This document shows, piece by piece, positions 51,078 through 61,801 of a DNA stretch of 64,000 nt. Source of the DNA: Larimichthys crocea. Its lineage: Eukaryota > Chordata > Actinopteri > Sciaenidae. Where the stretch lies: assembly GCF_000972845.2 (NCBI RefSeq), contig NC_040016.1:23708633-23772632 (forward strand). The letters are read 5' to 3'. The first letter of the stretch is position 1. Every line of letters starts with the position of its first letter. Below the pieces are notes generated by a model that was not told the origin of the DNA, did not search any database, and saw nothing but the letters and a program-made list of their open reading frames with translations. Made by a program: the position numbers and the translations under genes.

Positions 51078-52610
51078 GGCCATGACAAAAACAAAAACAA
51101 GGGAGAAGCAGGCCATCATAAAAGGTCACTTATTGTCATTTTGAAATGAAGGGTGCATGTATGCTTAAATGCAACATGCATGTGGTGCGGGTAAGATGTT
51201 GGATGGCTGAAAACCGCAATAACACAACAATACAATACACAACAGAGCAGCTGTCATATAGCGGGAAATCACAGAGCCCAGGTGCTTCCAACTAGGGAGA
51301 TCATGGCGGCCCTCAGGTACCTGCTGCATTAAAGAAACACAGGAAAAGTAAACAAACCAGGGGACCGTCACAGAGAATTACTGGCCTTTCAGAACAACAT
51401 GACAACAGCCGCACTGTGCTCTAAAAGCCATAATTTCCAATGGCACAGCACAGTGCAGCCAGCACACACACACTCAAAGTTCAATCAGGTTGAACTCTGG
51501 CCACGGAGTGTGCTGAACCCAGCGGCGAGCGCAACACAAATCACATCATGCCTGAATTAGACCATTAGGAGCAACATGTTAGATAGTGTTCTCCACCATC
51601 ATCAAAGCACCAAATGATACATTTTGGGTGTCCATGCCTGTAGCATCCCTGGATAATGATGGTCTAATGCTTCAACTGATGGTTCACAAAGCTTTATCAA
51701 AGATGCATGGTACTGTAGCTCCATCAACACCACATAAGAACAAAAAAAATCCAAGACATTACCATGCTTTAATGTTAGACTACATTTCTAACATGTTACA
51801 GTATTAACCTTTAATTTGTTTCATTTTAAACAGTTTTACTTGATGACAAATACAGTTGACATAAACTACAGGAAACAGTCATTCAAGACTGAAAAGATTC
51901 CCATGTTCCCGACATTGGAGGACTGACATCAGCTGCGTGTTGACAATATAACACTATATCCGTTCATTTTGAGTTGAATTACTTTGAGGATGATGGATTT
52001 TCATTTGATGTGTCCTCCATCTGTTTGCAGAGGTGGGGGACATGAGGACAAAACAACCATCCTTCGTCTCTGTTGTAGCCAGTTATTCTGTCTGTAGCCC
52101 ATTATCACTCTCCTCCCCTCGTCTTTAAAATGTGTGTTTGGTTATTTTAATTAATGTTGAGGTAACTTTCATGAAGCATTAGTTGCTACTGCTACTACGG
52201 TTACTACAGTTACCTGAAATTTAAGGATATAAAATACCTATTTTGAACTGTGATTGAGCTATATTATAAATCTCCTGATATTTATACTAGCCAATCTGAA
52301 AAGTAGTTCTCTGTTGCCATGGTGACATAATTGTGCATCATCTTTCCACATAGTACCATGTTGAAATTATATTGATTTATTGTTGTTGACTGTTGACACG
52401 TTTCAATAAATGATATGTTCAGTCTGTCACCGTGTCATAATAGGGTAGGACATTCAATAATGATATCATGATAAGACTCAGTAATTATTCTCACATTGAT
52501 TTTGCCTTGGGTGCCTCTTGCCTCACAGCATGAAGGTTCCTGGTTTAACCTCAGCTGGGGCCTCACTGTGGCATGTTCTCCCTGTGTCTCTCCAGGTACT
52601 CCAGCTTCCT

Positions 52611-52703
52611 ATATATATATATAGATAATCTTAATAGAATAGATATATATATATAATAATCTATATATTATATAGATATATAGAGTATCCAGCAGATATA
52701 TAT
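52611..52703. repeat. (TA)n-rich tract with GATAATCTTAATAG interruption
   Basis: Self-complementary TA repeat resembling the one at 46497-46572. Confidence 0.9.
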
Positions 52704-52908
52704 AGCCAATAAGAGATAATGCCTGTGCAGGACAGAGTTGGAGCTTGTAGAAAGGGTGAAATGGGATTTGGGGCCAGTGCCAGCTGATGATAACCCAGTC
52801 CAAATGGATTGGTAATGGCTATTCATCTGGGTGGCAAGCTGCTTTGACATTAATATGAATGCAGATTGAAATGTGGCCGAGGGACTTTGGCTTGAGGTAA
52901 TAGCATGA

Positions 52909-52910
<2 letters not shown>

Positions 52911-52969
<59 letters not shown>
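52911..52969. repeat. (GT)n microsatellite
   Basis: About 29 uninterrupted GT units, the longest dinucleotide run outside the CT tract; probably polymorphic. Confidence 0.97.
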
Positions 52970-52970
<1 letters not shown>

Positions 52971-53251
52971 CACACATTTGTAAATGTACATGCAGTGTAA
53001 GTACGTGCACGTGTTAAGCTTCAGCTAATGTGGGGGTGTAAAGGCTGATACTGCCACTGATCAGTTTGTTTTGCTCATAAACAACACTTTTTTTTTGTAG
53101 ATGGAGAATTGAAAAATCAATAAAGGAGGTGTCTGTCAAAACATGTCTGAACCATGTCATAATGTCACAAGGTTCAGTGTCGTTCAATGATTATATTTTT
53201 GTTGACAAATGTAACAATTTCAACTTAAACTCTGAATACAAAGGACAAGGC

Positions 53252-53282
<31 letters not shown>

Positions 53283-53338
53283 TGTGTGTGTGTGTGTATG
53301 TATGTGTGTGTGTGTGTGTTAATATAATAATATATATA
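53252..53338. repeat. (AGT)n-(GT)n-(TA)n compound microsatellite
   Basis: Nine or so AGT units pass into GT and then TA dinucleotides. Confidence 0.95.
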
Positions 53339-56300
53339 TGTATGAATATTCAAATTTCTGCAAAGACACACCATATGAATTGCCTGTAGGTGTAACCAAG
53401 CTAAATGTACAGTCTGTAAATGTGCAGTGTGCAAACACACACCAGCTTAGCATGCATAGCTGGTGTTCACAATGGGACACGATGAGGAAAACAGAGATTC
53501 ACTGGTACTTTGTACGGCGTCAGTTGACGAAATCTGGTTCACGCTTCTATCCCTACCTCCCTCCTTCCCTCCCTCCTTCCTCCCTGCAGTTGTATGAGAG
53601 TGGCTCACGAGCTTCCAGAACATATTGATCCCAAAATAACATCAAAGAGGCCAGCTGACTGACTTAAGATGTGCTGGGAGGGGAAGGCGATGGCTGAAGA
53701 AAGGCAGATCCAGCTAGAGGGCAGATTGTACCTGGACAGCAGCGAGAAGGAGCGTGTACTTTGTCAGTATCAATGACTTGGGTTTGACTGCTGAGAGATT
53801 TGGGATGTTTTAGTGCTGACTTTGAAATGTGGCCAAAAGATAGAAAGCCCTCCTTTCTTTTCTTTTTGGACGATTCAGCGGTATTCAGTTTTAGATGTTG
53901 GACTCATTGATTATTCATGATAGGGTTAGAATTATTTCTCTTTTTATTATTTCAGCCTAAAAGCTCAAAGCTTTAACAAGCATGATGAAGTACAACAGGA
54001 AGGTTAATGCTTTGACCTCTGAACCAGCAGGACTTATTTAGGTGTGGACATAAAAGTATAGCTTTTTCCCTCCCTTTATTTTTACTGCTGAGGTGCCCTC
54101 AAGCCAGGCACTGGTTATTCAATGGCCTCACAGGTCAGACTGTGGTCATACTGGACAGCTTCCTGTTTGACTGTGGCGAAGGAGAGAGTTAACAAAGAGA
54201 GTTTATGTTCAACAGAGCAGAAGAACAGGATGATAAGGAGCATTTAATACAAGTTAGATATCCTCTGATGTACACAGTGATGGCCTCTGTACCCCAAACC
54301 TTTGTGGTAACTATAGCAACTGTGTCAGACATTTGTTCAAATGTTTAAAGTGACCTGTCGTTTTGGTCCTGCAATTAATGACTGTTGTGTGAATCAATGC
54401 AAAACTGTCAGTGGGACCAAATGAATACATTTGTGTCCAAGTGGTTCCAGCAATTTGACAAAGGTAGTTTGTATCTGCTCTCTTTCTCTGTCCTTCCTAA
54501 ACTGAACCAAACAAAGCACACAGAAGTGGCAGGCCAGAAAACAAACATCTTGTTGTTTAGCAATGAGGCATCGATGTACCTTGAACAGTATGAAGAATGT
54601 GGTATCAAATGTGCTGGCTTTCCTTCTGTGTAGAATGTGCAGTTACACTTGTACTTGTTTTGAACTCCCACTCTGAGCCTGGGCTGGGTGTAGACAGATG
54701 GAGACAGGCAACATAAATCAACCAGTTCATCTACAGTACGTCACTGTTCACCAGTGCTGCAACAAGGACATGATCCCTCACCTGTTAGCTCTGCCAGCTA
54801 TCTTCAATGGGAGCCAAAATGTGTAGTTTAAGAGTGTGCATCATCAGACTCTATTTGCTTCAGCTTTCTAATGTTGTGTGTCATCCCTGTACTTATTTCA
54901 TCAGAGAGAAAATGTTGATTCTGGAAGGAATATGATGATGACCCTAATAAGTAACTGTTTTTTAAAGAACAAGTATTTTCTTTCCCATGCATAGTGTACG
55001 CTTTGTGTTACTTTTACTCTGCGACGCCTTTCAGTGTTTGAAGAGGCTTTGGATAAATCTCATGGTTAATTGTACACCTGTAGCCTGGATATGATGATAT
55101 AAAATGAATATGGATTATCAACTCATAACAACAATAACAAACATAACAATAATGACAGGAAATTAGGCTGTGAGCAGCAATGCTCTGGGTTCCATTGCAT
55201 GGAGCACAAGCTCCACATCTCAGTGTCAATCAATGTCTTTTATATCTTTTTTGTCAGAGACATTCCAAATGGTGGCCATAAATCTGTTCATCAATATCAG
55301 ATACTGTAGGTGGTGGTAAAGCACATTCATCACAAGGTTGATGTGGTAAGACTTAAGGTGTGATGATAACATTCTAAATGGAATTTGACTGTAGACATTT
55401 ATTCTATTGGTTTTCATATATGACACAATGAATTCTAACTGAGTATTAGACTGCAGCACGCAGACACTCACACAGAGACATTTGCCCACGTTAGAGGAGC
55501 TGTAAGAAATGGCACTGAGCATCATCAGGGAGCGCTGTAATGTGTAGATTGAGTTACAGCCACTGTTGTGTGAAGTGAACTTAAAGTGGAATATGCCTTT
55601 AGTCAGACAGCACTTAGGGGGCGTATTGATCCGACAGTGAAAAGCAAGTGGGAAAAGATGGGTGTCAGAGCCTGCAGAGGAGGAGAGGGAGGAGAAACAA
55701 AAGAAGAGGAGACGACCCTTTACCAGAGGCAAATCAAAAAGCTCCTGTGTGCCTGGACTGAACAGCAATATTTACTGGATGTGTCTCATCACTATGTTTT
55801 TTCCCTATTTCACTGTATAGTCCATTGAGTTACTCTGAGGGGGTCATGAATTTAGCTATCGAAACTGCAAATTCTGGCACTATAGGAGCTAAACATTGCC
55901 TCTGCCCCACTAAATGTAAAGCAGGCAATGACTGTTAGTCCGTCTATTCAAAGCTTTGGAGCAGATTCACATAAAATTTAGTGATGAGTGAAGATATTAA
56001 TAGTCCCACAAGGATCATACCTCATGATTCTGGCCCCTGTGTTACAGTCATATTGAAAGGTTAAAGATTTTAATTGACAAATGTCAATATCAAGTTGGTA
56101 GACTGACATACCATTCATCCCCAGAGGATGAACCCACCTCCTCTTTGGATACTCAGGGAGATTTGCCCAGAAGATATTTCATAATAGAAAGGTCAGATTG
56201 CCATGGAATTTACTGAATATTCCCAGAGGATGAAACCCTTTGATTTAAATGACCCCATGATATTCCTTGCAGCACCGCCTTCAAGGTAAAATGTACATTC

Positions 56301-57139
56301 ATCTCACTCAGAGTTTTTCAAAGTTAGCCATGTTGTTTTCTAAACTCTCTCGTCCACAGACTTCAGTGCATTAAGCAGAAACGCCCCCACAGTCCTGGAG
56401 CTGAGAATATGACAAATGCTCATTTTCACCTGATTTTGACACCTAATTTCATAAACTTTTTAAACTATTTTTAATCATTCAATCATTCATTTGTCTGGGT
56501 GGTTAATAACACTTTCTTCTTTGGTCTGACAAACAGACACATATTTATTCTTACTTTACACAGACTTTAATGACTGTGTTCCAACCTACATGTGAAATTA
56601 ACAATCATTAGCACCTACTTAGTGTAACTGGTTGATCATACACCTGACTAGAATCCTACAAAATCCTGTAAGAATTGATGCTGTTTTGAAAGCAAAATAT
56701 TGATTCGACATAACATTTTAGCAGGAGGGCAAAGTGTATGTTAAATTCACTGAATTACCATTGCTGTATTAAAAAGTGATACTTGTGCTGCTTGTGCATC
56801 TGCATCTGTCTTTGTCCTCCGGGTGGAGCATTAATGCCATTGTTCCTCCATTTCATTAAACTCTGCATCTCCACTCTCCCTGTGCTCCTGTCCTGTTCTT
56901 ATCTTGTCGGCCTGCCTTTATTCGTCACAGCTGTCGCCTCACCATCACCTCCACCCTATAAATGAAATCCACTCTGCCAAAAAATGATCCAGAATCAATA
57001 ACTGAGACTGAATGAGAGTTGTGTTCACGCCATAACTCCTTTTAATAGCTTGTGGTAGACTTTCAATATGAGCAGCAGCCCCCTTTTCTTCCATACCTTC
57101 CTCCTGGTCCCCCCCCAAAATATAAATCACTGATACAGC

Positions 57140-57620
57140 CACTTAATGCATGCTCTTTGGAATTCCCCGCTGTCTCACTTGCTGGCACTGGACATAGAGC
57201 TGTAAATAAAGGCCCTAACGCTATTTGACAAATGGCCTCAAATGCTATGCAGGCGTTCTGCATGTGACAGGACATTTTAGCAGGAAGGCAGCAGCAAGGG
57301 CTAATCAAAGACAGCACGCAGAATGCAGGCCGCCGGCTTCTCCTTGCACGCTTATGAGTAATTGGTCCGAGAGGCGGGGTGTGTGTCATTAAGCGGAAAG
57401 TGTATGGACGATTGTTTCAGTTGGCTAATGGTGCGGCTGCTCCAGCTTTAGTCGTCCTCTCAACTCATATCCCCCACGCCCCAGTCAGTCAGCCAGCCAA
57501 CTAGTCAATCAGTCCTCCGGTCAGAGGCTGCTGCAGCAGTAATGGCTGCAGGACCCTCCCCCATGGCCAATGCCAAAACTAATGGGCCAATTAGTGTATG
57601 AGGATTGTTCTGATGACTGC
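57140..57620. promoter_or_regulatory. Candidate conserved enhancer (sequence impression only)
   Basis: The patch is free of simple repeats, more balanced in base composition than its surroundings and dense in homeodomain-type sites: CAGTTGGCTAATGGTGCGG, AAACTAATGGGCCAATTAG, TGAGTAATTGG and CATTAAGCG. CTAATGGGCCAATTAG is nearly palindromic. Developmental genes with long introns often hold such elements. No comparison was possible, so function is inferred. Confidence 0.25.
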
Positions 57621-57848
57621 ATGAGATAGAGACTCTGGCTACATGATAAGCTCTGTGTGTGCGTGTGATTTGACTGATTGGATTTTTTTTAACGGCACAC
57701 TGGTGTTTCAGCACTGTAGCATCAAGTGCTGATATATGAATTTATGTGTATCACATTTCCAGAACTGATGGATACATTTTGCTTCTTTAGTTTCACCTCT
57801 CAGACAATTATCTTTGGAGATGTTGTGCATCTTTAGTCACAGAATTAA

Positions 57849-58245
57849 TTCAGTTCAATTTTATTTACATAGAGCCAAATCATAACAAAAAAATATCTCA
57901 TGACACTTTCCGTACAGAGCAGGTCTAGAGAAAGAGAGAAGACAAGAGCTTGATAGCTGAAAGCTCTGGCTCCCAATCTACTTTTGGAGACTGTAGGAAC
58001 CACAAAGAACCCAGCGTCCTGAGAGCGCAGTGTTCTAGAACCACAAAGAACCCAGCGTCCTGAGAGCGCAGTGTTCTAGAGGGGTGGTAAGGTACTATAA
58101 ACTCTTTTAGATATGATGGTGCCTGACCATGAAGTCATGACTTATTACAGCAACCTAGACAATAATCCAGCCTAGACAACTGCATAGACTAGTTTTTCTG
58201 CATCCACTTATGACAGGATGGGCCTGATTTTTTGCGATGTTACGT
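57849..58245 (-). mobile_element. L2-clade LINE fragment C joined to another LINE tail
   Basis: On the minus strand the part from about 58245 to 57950 matches the C-terminal ORF region of copies A and B (segments equivalent to 10045 to 9635), with more substitutions and a large internal deletion. It is followed by a different tail (57849-57930; TTTGGCTCTATGTAAATAAA then ATTGAACTGAA) typical of another fish LINE. It is therefore either a chimeric element or a nested pair. A 41-bp segment is tandemly duplicated (57997-58037 and 58038-58078). Confidence 0.75.
57997..58078. repeat. Exact 41-bp tandem duplication inside the LINE fragment
   Basis: The unit beginning GAACCACAAAGAACCCAGCG and ending GCAGTGTTCTA occurs twice back to back without change, so the duplication is younger than the decay of the element around it. 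Confidence 0.95.
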
Positions 58246-60408
58246 AGGTAAAAAAAACAAAACAAAAAATGGTATGTATTCAGTTCATTTTTCAAGTGAA
58301 AAACAATTTGTATCTGCCCAAGAATGCAGTGGGTTCTTCCTTGCTACACCCTTGAAAATCCTTGTGGTAAACCTTGGTGGATGTTAAAATGAGGTTGAAT
58401 AAATCTTTTCATCATGTTATTAAAAAGTTGCTGTTGTGTTGACATCAGTTGATTCTCACAGAGTAGTGTATAGTGATTTTACAGTGCAGACACTGGCACA
58501 CTGTTATGTGTTATTAGATCACTTGTAACACATGGGGCCTGTTTCTGTGGACCAGTATAACCATCAGAACATCAGTGTGAGTCAGGAAGGAGCAGTGTGA
58601 GGACGACGGGGACAGACGAGTAAAAGCTACAAGAGCTTTGACTGCTCCACTGCTCCTCAATAAAACTGACCCAGGGAACAATGTTCAACAGTGTGGTGTG
58701 GAATACTGTGTCACTGAAAGCCCCTTCCTCTTCTTGATGAAACTTTTTATCGATGGTAGATGGACAGATGGACAGACCAGTACTATAACATGGGCATATA
58801 AACAACATTCCATCTGAAGGAGAATCAGTATTATCCCATGGATTATCATACATTTGAGCACGTAAGCCATGAATCTGTCTGAAATATGATGGCATATTTG
58901 TTCAGATACCTAAAACAACATGTCCTTTCATTTAGCTGATGATGGTGTATAGTGGCTGTGTGAATTATGACTGTCACCTGTCAAGAAGGGCAGAAGGATC
59001 CTGGTGGCACTGAAAGCTTAATTGGGACGAGGGTGGGGTGGATGGATCTGACGGAGCCTATTTGTTAACTGCTGACAGTAAAAACTGTTTCTTTTAACTA
59101 TAACCATGATCTTTGTCTAATCTCGAGCAAAATCCTAATCAAACCTTATCAAACTAGATCGTACATGGTCATCATAAATCAAATCTGACCAAACAGTGTT
59201 ATCCTGTTGGTCTGTGAATCAGAACACAACAAAAGCTCTGTGCAACTGGAAAGATAAGCTTGATCTCTTGTTTAGTTTGGATTGGGAACAGGGACAGTTT
59301 TTAGATGTTTAAGAGGGCAGTAATACTTCAATAATCTCTGTATAGTTTGTTCATAAAATGGGTTTTATTTCAGTTGGGTTTTACTGTGCTGAAAAATTAG
59401 TTTAGTCTGGATTATGTTCTCTACACTAAACGAGGAGGCCCAGGAGCTAGCTTTGAGCATTCATGCTTTTGTTGGAATGTAGGTCTTGTGGGTTATTCAT
59501 ATGTTGATTTATTAAAGCTGAACATCTTTCTTTCAGGATTTTGACACTACATCTCTTTGGTTCATTTACTTTCACACCATTCAAAATAGATTTTCATAAA
59601 TCAGTAACAGTAATAGATTCAATCTTTGACATTACTGTGACAAAGCTTTCAGCAGATTAATGAGAACATCCTTTTAGAATCCAGCCACACCTACTTTGTT
59701 TGCTCTGATCCCAATCAGTTGATGACTTTGTAAATGTGGAGCTTTGCTTCAGTTTCTTCTAAGACAGAGAAAAATACAAGCCACTGATTTTAAACCATGT
59801 GAGGACGTTGGTCAGATGTGTCTGGGGTGAGAGCACTTCACTGATAATGAGGGACGAGCAAGTGCTGCTCTTTAACTTCCCCTACAGATTTAGCCTGCCA
59901 GCCAGGGAATCAAACCAGAAGCCTTATAATCAGAACTACATCGCTAACCTTTCGGGAACTGCTACCCCAAATGACACTCAACACACAAAAAAACTTAAAG
60001 GTCCATGACTGTTTTATGAATGAAAGTCTTACTGAAGTAAGAACATTTCAGTATATTGGTGTGACTCTGCAACACTTTCAGTCCTCCAGTGGTTTCTCCT
60101 CCCTCAGGCTACCCAGGCAGATCACTTTCCACAGGGCTCAAGTCAAATAAAGCTTTGAGCTATTTCTCTTTTGCTTCTATATTTCCATTTCTGATATACT
60201 GTAACTGTGTTCTTCTGCACTGGATTCACTATTACTTGCTCAAATAACTACTTTTGGTTTACTCTAAGTTCAAACTGTTTGGTCTAAACCCTATTTGCAA
60301 ACTGTGCAAACTGTATTTTGATGTAGCTATTGAGTTTTGTAACACTTATATAGTTAAGAAGAAATAGTGTCAGGAAACATTGGGCGAGATAAAAGCGAAG
60401 TGAGAGCA
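58246..60408. other. No gene seen
   Basis: Unique-looking intronic DNA without a convincing exon, element or long simple repeat. Confidence 0.5.
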
Positions 60409-60622
60409 TTCACCTCTCATCCAAGAAGCTTCTTCAGTTCTGACTGACTGGTGGGGAGTCTGTATTTATACTAGGAAAGCTCTTAGATCAGCCCATTGTT
60501 AACTTAGTTCGTTAGTGTTCATTGTTGTGTGACAACTGTCATCAGGGTCGTTGATGGTCACCTGAGGTCTGTGTGAACAACAGTCATTCAGGTCACCTGA
60601 GATCTGGTGTGGCCGATGGTCA

Positions 60623-60793
60623 TTAGAGGCCCATGAGGCTAAGTGTGAAGTGCTGTTCAGTCTCCTGAGGAGGGATGAAAGAACTAAAAATAAGTGATGT
60701 TGACTGATGTCCTCTGTTGACTGAAGGTTTCTCTACTTTTACATAGATAGCCTCATTCACTCCTCTTTCAAACCACCTCTCTTCCAAGATGCG
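60623..60793 (-). pseudogene. Penelope-like GIY-YIG endonuclease C-terminal fragment
   Basis: The minus-strand frame reads RILEERWFERGVNEAIYVKV, then EKPSVNRG, and ends at TAA (60623-60625) 28 codons further on. The block WFERGV.EAIYV..EKPSLNRGG is the signature of the GIY-YIG domain end in fish Penelope/Neptune elements. The usual REDRWFERG is shortened by a two-residue change, and GG after NRG is lost. The coding sequence breaks off upstream exactly where the inverted terminal segment starts (60802), so the junction arose by rearrangement or by template switching. Confidence 0.75.
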
Positions 60794-60874
60794 AACAAGA
60801 GGAACTAAGTTAACAATGGGCTGATCTAAGAGCTTTCCTAGTATAAATACAGACTCCCCACCAGTCAGTCAGAA

Positions 60875-60905
60875 CTGAAGAAGCTTCTTGGATGAGAGGT
60901 GAAAC
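60875..60905 (+). ncRNA. Hammerhead-like core in the Penelope terminal segment
   Basis: CTGAAGA (60875-60881) fits the CUGANGA core. It is followed by a possible stem II, CTTCT (60884-60888) with AGAGG (60895-60899) around a 6-base loop, and then GAAAC (60901-60905). Stem I, stem III and the cleavage triplet cannot be assigned with confidence (a GTC follows at 60906-60908). The left copy lacks the GAAAC half because the shared segment ends at GAA. Activity is unproven. Confidence 0.35.
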
Positions 60906-60960
60906 GTCTTCACAGATCTACAAACAGTCCAGTTGCCCCAGACTAAACCTCTTCGAAAGA

Positions 60961-61381
60961 ACTTCTAATTGTACTTCTGTGTCATGGTGTTTTGACATAT
61001 AAATGAAGTCCATTACATTCGAAGGCCTTGCTATATAATGCTGATTAAGACTATCACTGCTAGGTAGATCTTTTTGTATTTCACAATATGCTGGAGCTTG
61101 GTGATCTATGGTGACAGTCTGGTATATTGGTCATGATGAGTCAACCAGCAGTGATTGTTTTGCCAGACTGAAGGGGGAGCGACTGTAGTGATGGGTTAGG
61201 CTACAGCATGGTGGAACCTATTGTAGAATGCTTATTACATAAGTCATGAGCACATGTCAACAGTGTTTGTGTAATTGCTTTTACTGCCAGGAGAGGGACA
61301 CAAAAGTTTGACACTGCAGGTGCAGGTGAATTTAGTTTATGTGCGAGATGTTTGGTGTGGTGTTTGTTACTGCGTAGACTA
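60961..61381. other. No gene seen
   Basis: Unique-looking sequence between the Penelope remnant and the hAT MITE. Confidence 0.5.
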
Positions 61382-61389
61382 CAGTGTAA

Positions 61390-61793
61390 TAGGGCTGCAG
61401 CGATTCCTCGAGTACGTCGAGTAACTCGGTTACAAAAAATGATAGAGGAATTTCCTCTGCCTTAAAGCCTCGTTTAATGAAATTTAAAGCTCACGTTTCG
61501 CACAGATTCTTTTTAGTGTGACATAACGATTCTTTTTAGTGTGACATAACGTGCTTACATTACAGGCTATGCGTCTCCTGCAAAGCAGAAGAAGACAGAA
61601 GTGGGCTTTAGGTAACGTGTGTGGACAGTGTAGATGTTCAGAATGGCAGACGCCGGGACAGAGAACAGCAAAAATGAGCAAATGCAGCAAAACGAAAGTA
61701 ATAATAATAATAATTTTATACAATTACTCAATGAATCGATAGAATAGTCGACAGAATACTCGATTACCAAAATATTTGATAGCTGCAGCCCTA
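61390..61793. mobile_element. Complete 404-bp hAT MITE with exact 8-bp target duplication
   Basis: Left end TAGGGCTGCAGCGATT and right end (in reverse) TAGGGCTGCAGCTATC share 12 perfect terminal bases. CAGTGTAA flanks both sides (61382-61389 and 61794-61801), the 8-bp duplication expected of hAT transposition. Subterminal CTCGAGTACGTCGAGTAACT on the left mirrors ATCGAGTATTC on the right. There is no transposase. A 23-bp unit (GATTCTTTTTAGTGTGACAT plus AAC) is exactly duplicated at 61505-61550. The exact duplication suggests a fairly recent insertion. Confidence 0.92.
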
Positions 61794-61801
61794 CAGTGTA
61801 A

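Larger units (their letters stand above)
45441..57846. other. Putative intron 1, middle part: no exon recognised
   Basis: Apart from the microsatellites, a Tc1 remnant and a candidate enhancer patch listed separately, I find no gene. A 57-codon exon-like frame at about 47736-47943 has an acceptor-like TGATCTTAG but no donor or family. Segments at about 56100-56300 (GATGAACCCACCTCC, TTGCCATGGAATTTACTG) look like old copies of a common fish dispersed repeat. Confidence 0.5.
60409..60960 (-). mobile_element. Penelope-like element remnant with inverted terminal segments
   Basis: The core is a minus-strand GIY-YIG endonuclease C-terminus (60623-60793). On its 3' side lies a terminal segment at 60409-60510; an identical 102-bp segment lies inverted at 60802-60903, continuing to about 60960 (CAGTCCAGTTGCCCC). 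Penelope-like elements characteristically carry such terminal repeats (pLTRs) in direct or inverted arrangement, and many carry hammerhead ribozyme motifs there. A TATAAATA box (60842-60849) lies inside the right repeat. The reverse transcriptase is missing. Confidence 0.75.
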
